Shown here in pieces: positions 1 to 11,994 of a stretch of 64,000 nucleotides of DNA (within the stretch, counting starts at the first letter, position 1; each line of letters begins with the position of its first letter). The stretch is from the NCBI GenBank assembly GCA_029962745.1, contig JAPZVO010000046.1, positions 60,001 through 124,000 of the forward strand, read 5' to 3'. Made by a program: the position numbers and the translations under genes. The notes below the pieces were generated by a model. It searched no databases and had not been told where the DNA came from. It saw only the letters and a list, made by a program, of their open reading frames with translations. Source of the stretch: Echinometra lucunter (lineage: Eukaryota > Echinodermata > Echinoidea > Camarodonta > Echinometridae).

Positions 1-170
1 TAGTAGTAGTTGTATAGTAGCAGCCTTATAGTAGTAGTGGTAGTAGTAGAAGTGGTAGTAGTGGTAGTGGTAGTGGTAATAGTGGTAGTGGTAGTAGTAG
101 TGGTAGTGGTAGTAGTGGTAGTAGTAGTGGTAGTGGTAGTAGTGGTAGTGGTAGTAGGTAGGTAGTTAGT
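1..170. repeat. TAG/GTAG trinucleotide-type microsatellite
   Basis: The window opens in an impure array of TAG, TGG and GTAG units that runs to about position 170. It is low-complexity sequence with no coding potential I would trust. Confidence 0.9.
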
Positions 171-450
171 TATTATTTTGTATGCTTTTTTGTAATATCA
201 TCATTACAATTTTTTCTATTAAAGTTGAATTGAAAAGATAAAAAAAAAGACATACACTTTAACGTTTATATTAGTTGCAGTATAGTACTATATTAATAGT
301 TAGTAGTAGCAGTAGTAGTAGGTTTGTAGTTAGTTGTTATTTTTTATGCCTTTTTGTAATATCAGCAGTACAATTTTTTTCTATTACAGTTGAATTGAAA
401 AGATTTTTAAAAAAATAGACACTTTAACGTTTATATTATAACCGCAATGT
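165..450. repeat. Direct duplication of a ~125-bp block
   Basis: Two similar blocks (about 165-293 and 323-447) share the same order of words: a TAGTTAGTTATTATTTT start, a TTTTTGTAATATCA segment, a GTTGAATTGAAAAGAT segment and an ACTTTAACGTTTATATTA end. A short TAG-rich spacer lies between them. This looks like a local tandem duplication together with its microsatellite. Confidence 0.7.
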
Positions 451-2392
451 ACATTTTATTATTATTACTTATCATTTATACTGCGTTTTTCCCATAAGGC
501 CCAAAACGCTTACAATAAGTCAAACAGTGCAAATACATGTAATTATAATTACGAAATTAATCATATGAAAATCCTAAACTACAAACTGCAAAAAAAATGG
601 GTTTTCAATGCCTATCTGAATATTGTAATTGATGGAGACTGTCTAATCGTGAGTGGCAAATCATTCCAGTGTTATGAAGCTGACACAGTAAATGTCCTAT
701 CGCCAGCTAATGTACGAGTAACTGAATGTGTAAGACGAAGAGGATCACTGGCTGACCTCAGTGCTCTGGTGGGTGTGTATAAATTCAAACAATTACCCAT
801 ACTTTGGAGCTTGATTATTAAGTATTCTGTACACAAACACAAGTAATTTAAAAATTATTCTCTGTTTTAAAGGAAGCCAGTGCAGTGAACTCAAGTGGTT
901 GAGAAGGATGATCCCTGGAAACCTGTAACACTAATCGTGCTGCCCAATTCTGCAGCCATTGAATCAGTTGATTAGTATTTCATGTTCTTCATTGTCAAAA
1001 ACACTCAGTCGATGTAAAATACAACTCTTAGATTGAATTTCTAATATACCTTTTTGTTATGTAGGCATATATTACTGGACTACATTTAATGTGTAGTCGG
1101 TGTGGTGTTTGTGGTTGTACTTTTATGAACGAAAATAAGAGAAAACATCATTATTAATGAAATAAATATGAAACTGATGTGTAGATATGCAACTGATTGC
1201 TATCTTAAGCTGCCTGATTAATCTTATATTCTGCTTTGGCAGAGAAGAGGTACTTTCTGAGCTGCCATCCTCTTTCTTTGTTGTTTAAGCTGTTGCTGTT
1301 GTTTGTTTTTTGTTAAAGGCCTGTATGTTTCTGGTGGTGTGATGGATACCTGTTCCTTACACTTGGAAATACAATTATATTTTCAACTGTACATTTAGTA
1401 TTTTGACTCGATACTTTTACAGCGTTAGACTCCCCTCACTATGTAACACTCGTACAAGCAAAACCGATTCCATAATTGGTTGAGACCCAGAATTAAGAGC
1501 ATTTGTTGTGCTTTTAGTTAATGGCTTTCTTCCTCAGCAGAACATTTGAAATAAGTACTAGTAGCACAAATACAGAGTGACAGAGAGAGTGCGAGCACAT
1601 TGGAGAGAGAGAGAGAGAGAGAGAGAGAAAGAATGAGCATTATTGGAGAAGGAGAGAAAAATCAACGCAACAAGTATCAGCGATAGGGTCTGCATTTATT
1701 ATCCCCAAATCATGAATACTGCACTTACCATGGAATTCTAACTGTCGCTGCTGCGTGCCTGCTGAGTCACTGAAGGTCACACTTCCCATGTGGAAATCTG
1801 TTCAAAACACATGCACTGACTTGTTTCAGGCCCTATTCGACCTATCAGAACATTGGATTTTATAACATTCGGAAAATCAAGAAATCTCGTCTTGTATGTC
1901 TTGAGACTGAAAGTGTGCTCTCTCGACCCGATTAACAGGTGCCCAATATCATGGCATTTCCAGAAATTACCGACTTTTCAGCTTTATTTTGATGGAAACA
2001 TATTTTGGCTTTAAAAAAAAATCTCAAATGACCAAAAGAAATGATGGGGAGGATCTTTCCTTCTTTATTTTTTTTTGTTGAAGCATCTCTCCCCCCCCCC
2101 CCCCCTAAATTTCATCTATTTCCCGAAACATATCAAAATGAATTCACAAATGTAAAATGACATTTACTCTTTTCAGATGTCTAACAGCCGCGGACTTTAC
2201 GAGATGATGGTTAAAATTCTTGCAGAAAGAATGTCTAATGATTCATAAGATTTTTAAGGGTAGAGGATCTGGATGAAACGTGCCTATTTGCTCATTAACA
2301 TACACACCTGCCAGCAGACTGTTGCAATCTACAATCTAAATGCACATGACCTGTTAACCTTAACAAGTTTTGTTTCATCTTGTGTATCACAG
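451..2392. other. Intron of the Roco gene, no gene seen
   Basis: AT-rich sequence upstream of the first recognised exon. It contains a (GA)n run near 1602-1629 and a poly(C) run near 2091-2105. The open frame at 565-846 shows no recognisable domain and I do not call it a gene. The exons for the P-loop and switch regions of the GTPase must lie upstream of the window, because I could not find them here. Confidence 0.5.
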
Positions 2393-2479
2393 CTTTTTCT
2401 CTCCTGGCGATCTCTGTACATTGCTGTATTTCCGCTTCACAAGATAATGGCTGAGAATGCCCTAAGAGAAGAAGATCAG
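2393..2479 (+). CDS. Roco (Roc-COR) protein, internal exon: mid-Roc GTPase segment
   Basis: An 87-nt, 29-codon, phase 0-0 exon. It is preceded by a pyrimidine-rich acceptor ending TATCACAG and followed by a GC donor (CAG|GCAAGT). The peptide contains FLSWRSLYIAVFPL, matching the part of Roc domains just after the DFxGQ..YxxTH region, where family members carry a 'FLxxRxLYLLVFxL' strand and helix. Roc is the Ras-like GTPase domain of Roco proteins (LRRK, DAPK1 and MFHAS1-like), and in the family it works with the COR domain as a GTP-dependent dimer switch. What I see is the motif, the splice sites and a frame that joins the next exon without a shift. The function is known only at family level. 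The P-loop exon lies outside the window, so the domain architecture (LRR, death domain, kinase) is unknown. Confidence 0.75.
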
Positions 2480-3021
2480 GCAAGTTATCTTACTTTGAGA
2501 TTATTGCATTACATCTTTATATGTTTTTATGCCTCCACCCACCACGGTTGTCAATCTGTCAGTCCTATGCCGTCGTCCTTGCATGTTTTGACTCCTGAAT
2601 TCTCACTCTCTCCATAAAACCAATAGAGAGGTCACCCGGTTCCAGTCATTGTGCATGAAATTAAAGTTTGGTATTTTGTTATCACCATACACGTAACTCA
2701 CTACTGTTTGGTATGCATGCATGTCTGAGGGGACAGGGATCTTACTTTGGGGCTGTTAGGCCTCAGTTTAAAGAGTTTGAATAATATGACTGTAATTAAT
2801 ACAGTGGTTGTTCACCATTTCAGAACAGTTGGAGAAGTGAAATAAATTGAGATAAGGCAGAAGAATACAAGAGACATTCGTGCGTTCATTCTGTTTTTCT
2901 TTGATTTTTTTTTTTTTTTTTTTTTTTACTGAATTTCATTTCATGTAGATTGAATTTGAAATACAATCTATAATAATTATATTTCATCGTTGGATCCCCC
3001 TTTTTTTGTTAACAACTGTAA

Positions 3022-3258
3022 TGTAGAGGTGTTGTGGTCCAGCGGATAAGTCTCCGGACTTTGAACCACAAGGTATGGGGTTCGAATCCCTGCCGCAGCA
3101 CTAACGTCCGTTGGCAAGACACTAACTACATTTGCCACACTCGGCCCAGGTGAAAAATGGGTACCGGCATGAAGGAATTCCTTGAAAGCTGTGAGCGCCT
3201 TAATTGGTAGCTTAGCTTAGCCGGGGTAATATTTGGAGCGCCTTGAGCATCTTATTAT
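3022..3258 (+). mobile_element. tRNA-derived SINE
   Basis: The head is tRNA-like. A box A-like TGGTCCAGCGG lies at 3035-3045 and a perfect box B, GGTTCGAATCC, at 3079-3089. The end GCAGCAC can pair, with wobbles, with the 5' GTGTTGT, and the anticodon loop CTTTGAA reads like tRNA-Gln(TTG). The 3' strand of the anticodon stem is broken and about 160 nt of unrelated body follow, so this is a SINE rather than a working tRNA gene. The body ends with 'TTTGGAGCGCCTTGAGCATC', a tail also seen in related form at about 44762 and, inverted, at about 28794-28862. Confidence 0.75.
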
Positions 3259-5291
3259 TGCTTAAGCATATCCTGCCAGACATCATTGTTCCCTTTGTTG
3301 ATATCTACAACAGATTTTTATCTACAGGTACAGTTCCAAACCAAATGAAAATCGCTAAAGTCGTCCCTATTTTCAAAAAGGGTGATACTCACCTGATCAC
3401 CAACTATCGTCCTATTTCATTACTAACAACTTTTTCTAAGATCTTGGAAAAAATCAGTATAACAGAACAATTAGTTTCCTTGATGACTACAACATTCTAA
3501 GTAATGTTCATTTTGGTTTCCGCGAACAACACAACACCACACATGCAATCTTGACCCTCGTCGACAAAGTTATAAGAGCACTCGACAACCATTCCCACAC
3601 TATTGGTATTTTCCTGGACTTCTCCAAGGCTTTTGATACTGTGGATCATGACATACTTTTACATAAATTGAATCACTATGGAATCAGAGGACAGGCCTTG
3701 GAGTGGTTCAGGAATTACCTTACTAATAGGAAACAATTTGTATTTATTGACAGCTTTTCCTCAACCCTAGGTGATATATAGTGTGGGGTACCTCAAGGCT
3801 CCATATTAGGCCCGCTATTATTTACATTGCATGTTAATGATTTTTACCTTTCCTCCAGACAGCTATCTTTTATACTCTTTGCTGATGATTCAAACTTATT
3901 CTATACCTATCAGGATCCACATGAGCTCACAGAAATCATTAATACTGAATTTAAAAATGTATCAAACTGGATTGCAGCCAATAAGCTTTCATTAAACCTT
4001 GACAAAACCCACTTTATGATATTTAGCAATAGTATTACTGAACCCCCTGAACCTATAATTTTAAATGACCATACGCTAATTCAGGTTACTAACACCAGAT
4101 TCCTTGGTGTTATAATTGATGACCGTTTATCCTGGAAACCTCATCTTACCCTGTTCTGTAAAAAGGTATCGCGCAATATCGGTGTCATTAACAAAATTAA
4201 ACATTTCTTCCCCCAGTCCACCCTACATTTATTATACTGCACTCTCGTCCTATCTCTTTTGAATTATGGTATACTCGCATGGGGTCACTCTAACAGACAA
4301 TATCTCAATAAAGTTTAGTTTTACAAAAAAGACTGATGAGAATCATTTGCAATAAAAGCTATTGTTCTCACACTTGCGCTCTATTTTTAAATAATAAAGT
4401 CTTTAAAATAGATGAACTATACGAGTACAACCTTGGATGCTTTATGTACCACTTGGAAAAAAATCAATTACCGAAACATGTATTACAGATATTCTCAAGA
4501 AACAATCAAGTTCACAATTATCCTACAAGACAATCTAATATGTTACATCTCCCACTGACCAGAACACTTACTACTTTAAAGACATTTATATACACAGGAC
4601 CGCAGTTGTGGAACTCTTTGAATAATACCATTAAAGCAGCCCCAACTATTTTTTCATTCAAACGTAAACTTAAAAAGTTCTTTTTAGATAGATATAACTG
4701 TTAATTGTCGGCACGAATGGAATGCATAATTATTCAACATAAACTTGTTAATGAAAATAACATTCTAATAAGATCTAAAGCTTTGCAAAAGTAATCGTAA
4801 TGTACAATTCCCCGTCCTCCATCCCTCATCTTCACCATTTTCATCCTTCATCTACATCCCTCCATTTCTCTCCCTTTCTCTCTCTCTCTGAATTCATTCT
4901 TGTTTTATTCATTTTTTTTTTAATTTTTCATGTACCAACTAATGTAAGTCATATTACTCCTTCTCTGTGGTCGGGGCCGCGGGGCGGGGGGGGGGGGGGG
5001 GGGGTGGAATAACATAAAAGCACATATACGCTCGTATTACATTATTGTTATTGTATTATTTTTGTAAGCCAGATAGGGGTCTATACAATACAAGCTTTGC
5101 TTTTTTAAATAGACTCCTCCACTGATTTATTTTTATTAATTTAACTTAATACTTACAAACAGTAAACTGTATTATTTTTCATATGCAAATTTATTTTAAA
5201 TATTGTTATTCTAAGAATAAGAATATGTATGTTTATTTAATTGTGTTACTTACATTATGTTGAAAATAAAAGAAACTTAAAACTTCAAACT
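3243..5291 (+). mobile_element. 5'-truncated LINE (Jockey/CR1-like RT)
   Basis: A non-LTR retrotransposon beginning inside its reverse transcriptase and directly abutting the SINE. The RT pieces lie in three frames. 3243-3497 carries the NYRPISLL motif, 3551-3781 carries FLDFSKAFDTVDH, and 3827-4318 carries the catalytic FADD box (3878-3889) and NKLSLNLDKT. 4336-4704 is the C-terminal tail with WNSLNN and FKRKLKKFFL. An in-frame TAG at 3779-3781 and frameshifts near 3500 and 4320 inactivate it. About 590 nt of 3' UTR follow, ending in AATAAAAGAAACTTAAAACT. The catalytic box itself is intact. The clade assignment within the Jockey/CR1 group is uncertain. Confidence 0.85.
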
Positions 5292-5415
5292 TTATTATGA
5301 TTTCCAATGTTATTATCATTATTGTCATTATTAGTAGTAGTATTATTAGTAGTAGTATTATTATCATTATTATTATTATTATCATCATCATTATTATTAT
5401 TATTATTGCTGTTGT
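5292..5415. repeat. ATT/ATC/AGT microsatellite
   Basis: Runs of ATTATT, ATTAGTAGT and ATCATC directly after the LINE tail. They probably grew from the 3' terminus of that LINE. Open frames here read as poly-Ile and are artefacts. Confidence 0.85.
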
Positions 5416-5501
5416 TATTAACAATAACGATAACAATATGTCTTGTATAAAGTGTTCTGTTAGTATCATTAGTGCATAATTATATAAATTTGTCTTCTCA
5501 G

Positions 5502-5678
5502 ATGGAAGGCTGTCCAACAAAAAAATATCGTACTATGCTTGATTTGATGGACTTTTGGATGATGTCTATCTACATTCATGCTGTACCACCCGTTAATATG
5601 AAGGTGAGAGGTGAACCCAAGATACTGCTTGTTGGAACATTCTGTAATGATGACAAATCAAAATCCAACAGAGACATG
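5502..5678 (+). CDS. Roco protein, internal exon: Roc domain with the G4 region
   Basis: A 177-nt, 59-codon, phase 0-0 exon, with acceptor TTCTCAG| and a consensus donor ATG|GTAAGT. The peptide has a FWMMSIYIHAV helix, then a strand KILLVGTF followed by CNDD. This is the position where Roc domains carry 'FWLxSIxxHA...PPxxLVGTHxD'. The VGT...D segment is the G4 nucleotide-specificity loop, and here the usual THxD reads TFCNDD, a two-residue expansion with loss of the His. It follows the 2393-2479 exon in frame and runs in frame into the exon at 59216, on the far side of a 53.5-kb intron. Which Roco subfamily this is cannot be told from Roc alone. Confidence 0.85.
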
Positions 5679-5719
5679 GTAAGTTTTGTTTTGACAACTT
5701 TCAAGTGTTCATGTCACTA

Positions 5720-8001
5720 ATAATTTGGCTCATTCTTAATCATGGTGGGCCCTATTAAGGGGTAGGAAGAAATACAAGGTGCGAGGGAGATTTTTCTTTT
5801 TTTAACTTGAAAAATATATTCACAATTGGCCGTATCGATAAAAGTAGCATTCGCTTATAGCTAAAGCTACCTAGTAATAACTATTATGCCGAAGTGAAAG
5901 CTGAACGCGACTTCTTGCGCCGGACCTTTTTCTATGCCCGAGATCTGTACCTGGTGTTCCAAAAAGCGGAAAGGCTGATTTTCATTTTTTTTTCACCGTA
6001 TATAGGGGTCCTACTTTACCTCTAACAATTGCATAATCTTTAATATCATTTTTAAAGCATCTTCTTTCTGAGAGAACAACTACAAAGATCATCTTATCCA
6101 TCTTCTAAAGTTTCCTTTTTAGCACATGTTTTGTGGCATGTTTCTTTTGTTTAAATGCATAAGTTAGTGTCCTTAGGTTTTCCTCAATCGTAACATGTTA
6201 CAAATATAATGATAAAGGAAAATTCTTGGCACAACTCTAATCGGTTATGAAAATCGAAATAAATTGGCATAGAATGAAACTTATTAACCCATTTCAGTTA
6301 TCTTAACCAATGATCCCAATTATGTTAAACATACTTTTCGAAAGCAAAGCGCTTATAAACTGCAGTACATTTTTTGAAACACTTGGTCTAGCTCAGCACA
6401 GGGCTACGGTTCAAAATTCCTCTGAATGAGCCTCCCCATCATGTCGATGGGCTTTTAGTAATACTTTTTCAATGAAAAATTTCCATGGGGTCCAGCATTA
6501 CCAGGTAAGCGGTATGTTGTTTGACAGGTGGTATATTGTTTGAAGGTTTTCGGCAGGTCATGCACTCCAACATCAGATCAAGATGCCTTCTAGAAAGTAG
6601 TACAAAGAGATTTGTGCTCTGATACAAGCCTTATTGAAAGCTTCACTCCTCGCTCATTTTCCAAATTTGATGCAGAAAGCGATTTGACCTACTCCTTTTA
6701 AATGTAACCAAACTGGATGTAATATTCAATTTTGTAACAAACCTTTGGGAATGAAGATGAATACATGTATCAGCTTTCTAATGGTCTTAAAAAGAAAATG
6801 AAGGCAATTTGAAATTTCAAAATAAAGACGGGTAATTTACATCATATTTTGCAAGAAAAAAACGTAAGCTACCTGCTGAGGAGCTTGCAAAAAAGCAACC
6901 AAATGCTTGTTGAGGAAAGAATATACCTCCCTTTCATGCAAGCATTTCCTAATCTGGCAGGCGTTTGTGTACAAGAACAAAACCCTTCCTTTTGATTTGG
7001 AATAGGAATGTTTTTGAGCTCATGCTGCAGAAGAAACAACCTTCTGCTTCTTTTTGCTGGCGGTGACTTATTTGGCTATCTGAAGATACAAGAAGAAGTT
7101 TAGAGAAGGTATTTGCTAGGCGTTTGCTAGTTTTATCGACACGACCAATTGATACTGCAACACTTTGAGCGAAGAGCGGAAGTGAGCATTTTGCACTCTC
7201 TAGGGTGTTTAAGGTATAAGCTTGTTTGTTACCAACAAAAATACTGTAACTTTACTTTCCAGTTATGAAATATTCATGGGTCAGAAGGAAGCAAGTGCAC
7301 ACATATCATCATAATACTATGAAAAAAGGAAGCAAGTGACAATTATCCAGTTAGCCAATCACAATGCAGCACGCCACTTGGAGGTGTGGTGCAGCCAGCT
7401 AATGAGAGAGCTCGAAATCCCCTGTGGGGCTACGTTTAACCCGATTTTGTTGCAGTACGAACATGAATAAGATGCAAAATGCTGCAATTCTCCTGTATCT
7501 TCTCCCATTCGAGGAAAATATATCTATTTGATCATTTGCCCGGGGGGGGGGGCACTCGACCCGCTACACAAAAAACGGAGGCTTCGTAGAGGACCTATTG
7601 TGGAACAACAAAATGATTGTGAAAACGTGAAAACAGGGGTCACTTTACTGATTCGCCTGCGTGTGAGTGCGTATGTATCTCTTAGCGCTGCAACGGGCAT
7701 ACTTGCATGCAGCTAGCCCGGCGGCACGGCCGCCTGATGCGCTCGAGCAGAGGCAATGGTCGGGCAGCGCGAGCTGGCCTTGGCTTTGTACATGCGGCAC
7801 GGTGCGAGCCGCTTTTCACTAAAAATGATTCTCATTTTAACGGATCAATGCGGCCGACGGCGAAACGAAAAACATGCGGAGCTTTGGAAAGGTTTTCTTT
7901 CTTCTTTTTCTCAAAAAAGGAAAAATTGCTATGCTTTGGGATGGAAATTTGAGTGTAAAATGTGGGTTTTCTCCGCGGCATATACCCACCACACATCATC
8001 T
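5720..8001. other. Intron sequence without a recognised element
   Basis: AT-rich DNA in which I recognise no gene. At 5915-5985 a segment with GCGCCGG and AAAAAGCGGAA loosely resembles the ends of the foldback at 44950-45445. A GC-rich patch lies at 7680-7870 after a poly(G) run (7542-7551). Open frames at 7528-8058 lack any family motif and are not called. Confidence 0.5.
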
Positions 8002-8099
8002 AGGGGAGACCGGGGTGAAATGGGACACGGAGAAAAATGGGACACACTTGTAACTTGAAAAATACTCAGCCAATCAGCAAACTGATTACATCAGTAAAA

Positions 8100-8371
8100 A
8101 TATGTGCAAAGGCATAGCTCACAACAGACATATCGTCCACTTCACAGCTCTACAGATAAGGTAAAATTTATTTTTGTTATACCCCTTTTTATTACTTTTT
8201 CGTCAATTCTTGTAGGTAAAATATCAAGTATACTACATAGATCTGATAGATCCTATATTATGCTAATTGGTAACTTAGTAAGTGTGCAAACTTCTGAAAA
8301 TTTTGTAATATGTTGAGTTGAAATGAAATAAAGGAAACTTGAAACTTGAAACTTGAAACTTGAAATAAAAT
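8100..8371 (+). mobile_element. LINE 3' tail fragment
   Basis: AT-rich 3' UTR-like sequence ending in AATAAAGGAAACTTGAAACT and further AACTTGA repeats. This is the same style of tail that closes the LINE at 5291. The fragment sits between two GGGACA subterminal repeats of the surrounding TIR element. The left boundary is approximate. Confidence 0.55.
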
Positions 8372-8557
8372 TGATAACACACAGGTTAGAAATAGTGACC
8401 ACCATTTCTATCATTTCTTTTTTTACTAAGGGGGAGAAATGGGACAGTGTGTCTCACTTCTCCCCATGCTGTCCCATTTCTCCCCAGCTCGTGTAAGTTC
8501 TACTTGTGCAATTCAAATTTTATTTTTGTGAAACGGAAATCCTTTAAAAATCCTTAT

Positions 8558-9164
8558 TGTCGTGTTGGGATCGGATTTTAAGGGATGTTTAGTTCAATCG
8601 TCCAGCAGCAGAGAACATGTACATTGAAGACACGAATACTCAAAGTTAAAGGATAAGGTGTAACATTTGTTTAGGTGATGTATAACTCGAACATAAGAAT
8701 TACAAACAGAGGTCTAAGAGTAAGTCTGATGGTGACTGTACTCTGATGTAGTCCGTAGTATTCTGAAGTATTCTGGTTCTCTCTGTCTCTCTCGATCTCT
8801 CTCTGTCTCTCTCTCTGATTGGAGTCCTGAAGTGGAGTCCTGAAGTGAACCCCTTTTATAATGGGTAAACCCTCTACTGGGAGTTGGTCAACCTTGAGCT
8901 CTTGACCAAAGGCCTATGTACTTCATAACTTTTACTCAGTATTGGGGGAGTGGGTCAGTTATCTGGAAGGAGTGATGTAGTGAATAAGCAGACCATAAAG
9001 TGACCAGTGCGTCATAGCTTTAGTTGGAAGATGTATGAGTAATACATTCTGAAGAAGAATGAAGGTTGTAAACATTTAACTTCCTGTTTTACTTCCTGTA
9101 GAAGTATTGATTAAGTATTGATAAATTATAGAAAATAGTAAATTGGTCTTATTATCACATAACA
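8558..9164. repeat. Left LTR of the LARD-like element
   Basis: A 607-bp LTR with TG...CA termini and an internal CT-rich microsatellite around 8780-8817. Confidence 0.88.
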
Positions 9165-11387
9165 TCCCCTTTTGTTAGAAAATGTGGCTTTTCCATATTT
9201 ATTTAAAGTAAATTATATCTTAATCAACTTAAATGGATCAATAGAAAAGGATGGAAATTCACAGTAACATTCTATTCTACAATCTATTCTATCCTAACAA
9301 ACTCGTTTACCACACAATACATCAAATTATCAAAACTTTATCTCAAACATATCAAAACATAAGAAGAGGAGATAAAGAAAGAAAATCAGAAAGAAAAGAA
9401 GAAAAAGGATTTTAAAGAATATTCAATCAAAATCTATTCCAAACAAATATCAACCTAACTTCTTAATTCACTTTGATTTGTTATTGAAGTTAAAACATAA
9501 CTTAATCGAACTTGAACGCTAAAGAAATAATGACATTTCAATTATTCTTAATTATACCTTGAAGATTAATGATTTACTAATACCATGAAGTTATACAGAA
9601 ATCCTGCAATAAAATACCAAATCAGCATCCGTTGAAAGTCATTGTAGAAAACAATAGAACTGAAGTTTGTGTAAACAATAAATTAATTCAAAACTGAAAC
9701 ATACTGTTGCTAGTCTCCCGCTATTGTTTACCTCCTTGAACTAAGAAAGGATAATTTATAGCTTTGACGAATTGAAGTTGGGGGAGTATAACAAATTATG
9801 ATGTGATCAAAATAGTTGCCTTACTTCACAATAAGATCATATTAATCAATCAGTCTCGAGCTGCGGGCATTCTCATCACAGGGAGATGTGCATCTTTGCC
9901 AAAATTTAAATCATTTTGTACTTCCTCTTCTGAAGCCTATAAAACATAGAATTTTGCACTAACGTAATCATCCTGTATGAGTTTTATTCCAAATTGCTCG
10001 GATAACGTCTCTCTGACAGTTTTTTTTTTCAAGTACTTTCAAACTTGATTTTTATTCATGCTATACACAAAGCGTTGAAATACTCTAACATTGGAGCATA
10101 CAATGTTTTTATTGGTATTGCTTGACACAATATAGTGTAGTCCAGTATAATTCAAACTGGAAAATTGCTTTGCTTTACATGTTTAACGTATATGACATTA
10201 TAAAGTTTAGATTGAAATACATGAATTATCGCTTTGTAGTATCTATTTTGATTACAGCATAATGTGAATTTGTTCAGAATTGTCAGTTTACACAAAACAC
10301 CACATGATTCAAATCAAGCTTTTACGTGTTAGCATCATTTCAAATGCATTGAAAGTTTCCCATGGGGATTTCACGCTTACATCACTTGATCAATATTCCT
10401 GTAATACTTTCCTAGGAACTTTTGGATACATGTGCGATCTTCAATGATTACATATCTTAGATTTTTGAGAAAAAATATGATAAATGAAATTGTTCAATTT
10501 TATTTTTTGTTGGTAGCCTTTAAATGTGGTGAAATATTCATTGTTTTATTCCTTTAAAAATTAATTGTCAGCGGTAATAGAGGGGCTTACCAAACCAGTA
10601 ATAACAATGCATGGAGACATTAATCAATCACTTATCCTACATTCTTACAGTAATACACTAACAAAAGTTATCTAAGCAAACTCTTGAATTAAAATATCAA
10701 TTCAGAATAAAAATACTAGTGGTAAATTAAGTGTAATTCAAAGCAAAGAGAAAATTGGTTAATTAAGTAAAGTGGTTTGACTTACCACAGTCATCCAAAT
10801 CAGAGAAATGTAGAAAATTACTGAAAACATCAAAAGACACAGATTATCAAACAACAACAACAAAAACTTAGTAGAATAGAGGCAGTCCTCTCAAAAGTCT
10901 GTCTTCCAGACTTAGTGTCAATAATTTCGTCAGTCTGTCATGATCCTCCATCTGGTCATTCTTGGGATGAAATTAGATGTCAAAGTTTGTTGATGTGGAT
11001 CTCAGGTCTGTAGGTCTCTTTATTGTCCCTGTTGTCGTAGTCGTTGTCCTTCATGTTGTCTCTGCTTTCATCGCTATCCTCGTCGTCGTCTTCGTTGCAA
11101 TGTGTTGGTTCGTCAGTCTGTTTCTTCCGTCTGTCATGTTGTCTTCGTTCTCTTCGTTGTCATCATGTATGGTTTAGTAGTCGATCAGATCAAGATAATA
11201 TGTAAAAATTCAGGAGTCGCAGTTCAGGAGAAGGTGTGTTCGTTAGAGTGCTGAAATGAGAGCTATCCTCAATCTCTTGCTAAATAATCTCGCCATGATG
11301 ATATCAATTATCAACACTGTCTGTGCTTTAGCTGGACAAAACCGGGTTGTCCTTAGCTGGATTAAATTGAAAATGGGTTCTCCACCA

Positions 11388-11994
11388 TGTCGTGTTGGGA
11401 TCGGATTTTAAGGGATGTTTAGTTCAATCGTCCAGCAACAGAGAACATGTACATTGAAGACACGAATACTCAAAGTTAAAGGATAAGGTGTAACATTTGT
11501 TTAGGTGATGTATAACTCGAACATAAGAATTACAAACAGAGGTCTAAGAGTAAGTCTGATGGTGACTGTACTCTGATGTAGTCCGAAGTATTCTGAAGTA
11601 TTCTGGTTCTCTCTGTCTCTCTCGATCTCTCTCTCTCTCTCTCTCTGATTGGAGTCCTGAAGTGGAGTCCTGAAGTGAACCCCTTTTATAATGGGTAAAC
11701 CCTCTACTGGGAGTTGGTCAACCTTGAGCTCTTGACCAAAGGCCTATGTACTTCATAACTTTTACTCAGTATTGGGGGAGTGGGTCAGTTATCTGGAAGG
11801 AGTGATGTAGTGAATAAGCAGACCATAAAGTGACCAGTGCGTCATAGCTTTAGTTGGAAGATGTATGAGTAATACATTCTGAAGAAAAATGAAGGTTGTA
11901 AACATTTAACTTCCTGTTTTACTTCCTGTAGAAGTATTGATTAAGTATTGATAAATTATAGAAAATAGTAAATTGGTCTTATTATCACATAACA
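11388..11994. repeat. Right LTR of the LARD-like element
   Basis: A 607-bp LTR nearly identical to the left one; the CT run has a purer repeat pattern here. Confidence 0.88.

Larger units (their letters stand above)
2480..5501 (+). other. Roco gene intron with a GC-AG boundary
   Basis: A 3,022-nt intron with a GCAAGT donor and a TTGTCTTCTCAG acceptor. It contains a tRNA-derived SINE, a truncated LINE and an ATT-type microsatellite, annotated separately. The stretch 2620-3020 has poly(T) but nothing else I recognise. Confidence 0.65.
8558..11994. mobile_element. Young non-coding LTR retrotransposon (LARD-like)
   Basis: Two 607-bp direct repeats (8558-9164 and 11388-11994) start TGTCGTGTTGGG and end CACATAACA. 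They are flanked by a 4-bp target-site duplication, TTAT (8554-8557 and 11995-11998). By eye the LTRs differ at only a handful of positions, for example CAGCAGCAG against CAGCAACAG and changes in the CT run, which means a recent insertion. The 2.2-kb interior (9165-11387) has no gag, pol or other long frame. The element must have been mobilised in trans. Orientation is undetermined, since I see no convincing primer-binding site or polypurine tract. Confidence 0.88.

Noticed and set aside
565..846. A 93-codon open frame as a host exon
   Set aside because: No splice-site support or recognisable domain. It lies in AT-rich intron beside a repeat-like segment.
2177..2209. An upstream Roco exon (acceptor TTTTCAG, donor-like GGTTAA)
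   Set aside because: The 11-codon peptide shows no Roc motif and the in-frame sequence soon stops. It does not supply the expected DFxGQ region before 2393.
3029..3102. A tRNA gene
   Set aside because: Both internal promoter boxes are present, but the anticodon stem does not close and a typical SINE body follows, so it is a tRNA-derived SINE.
10977..11177. A membrane protein frame inside the LTR element
   Set aside because: The Val-rich frame reads through a GTC/GTT-rich low-complexity stretch and has no homologue I recognise.
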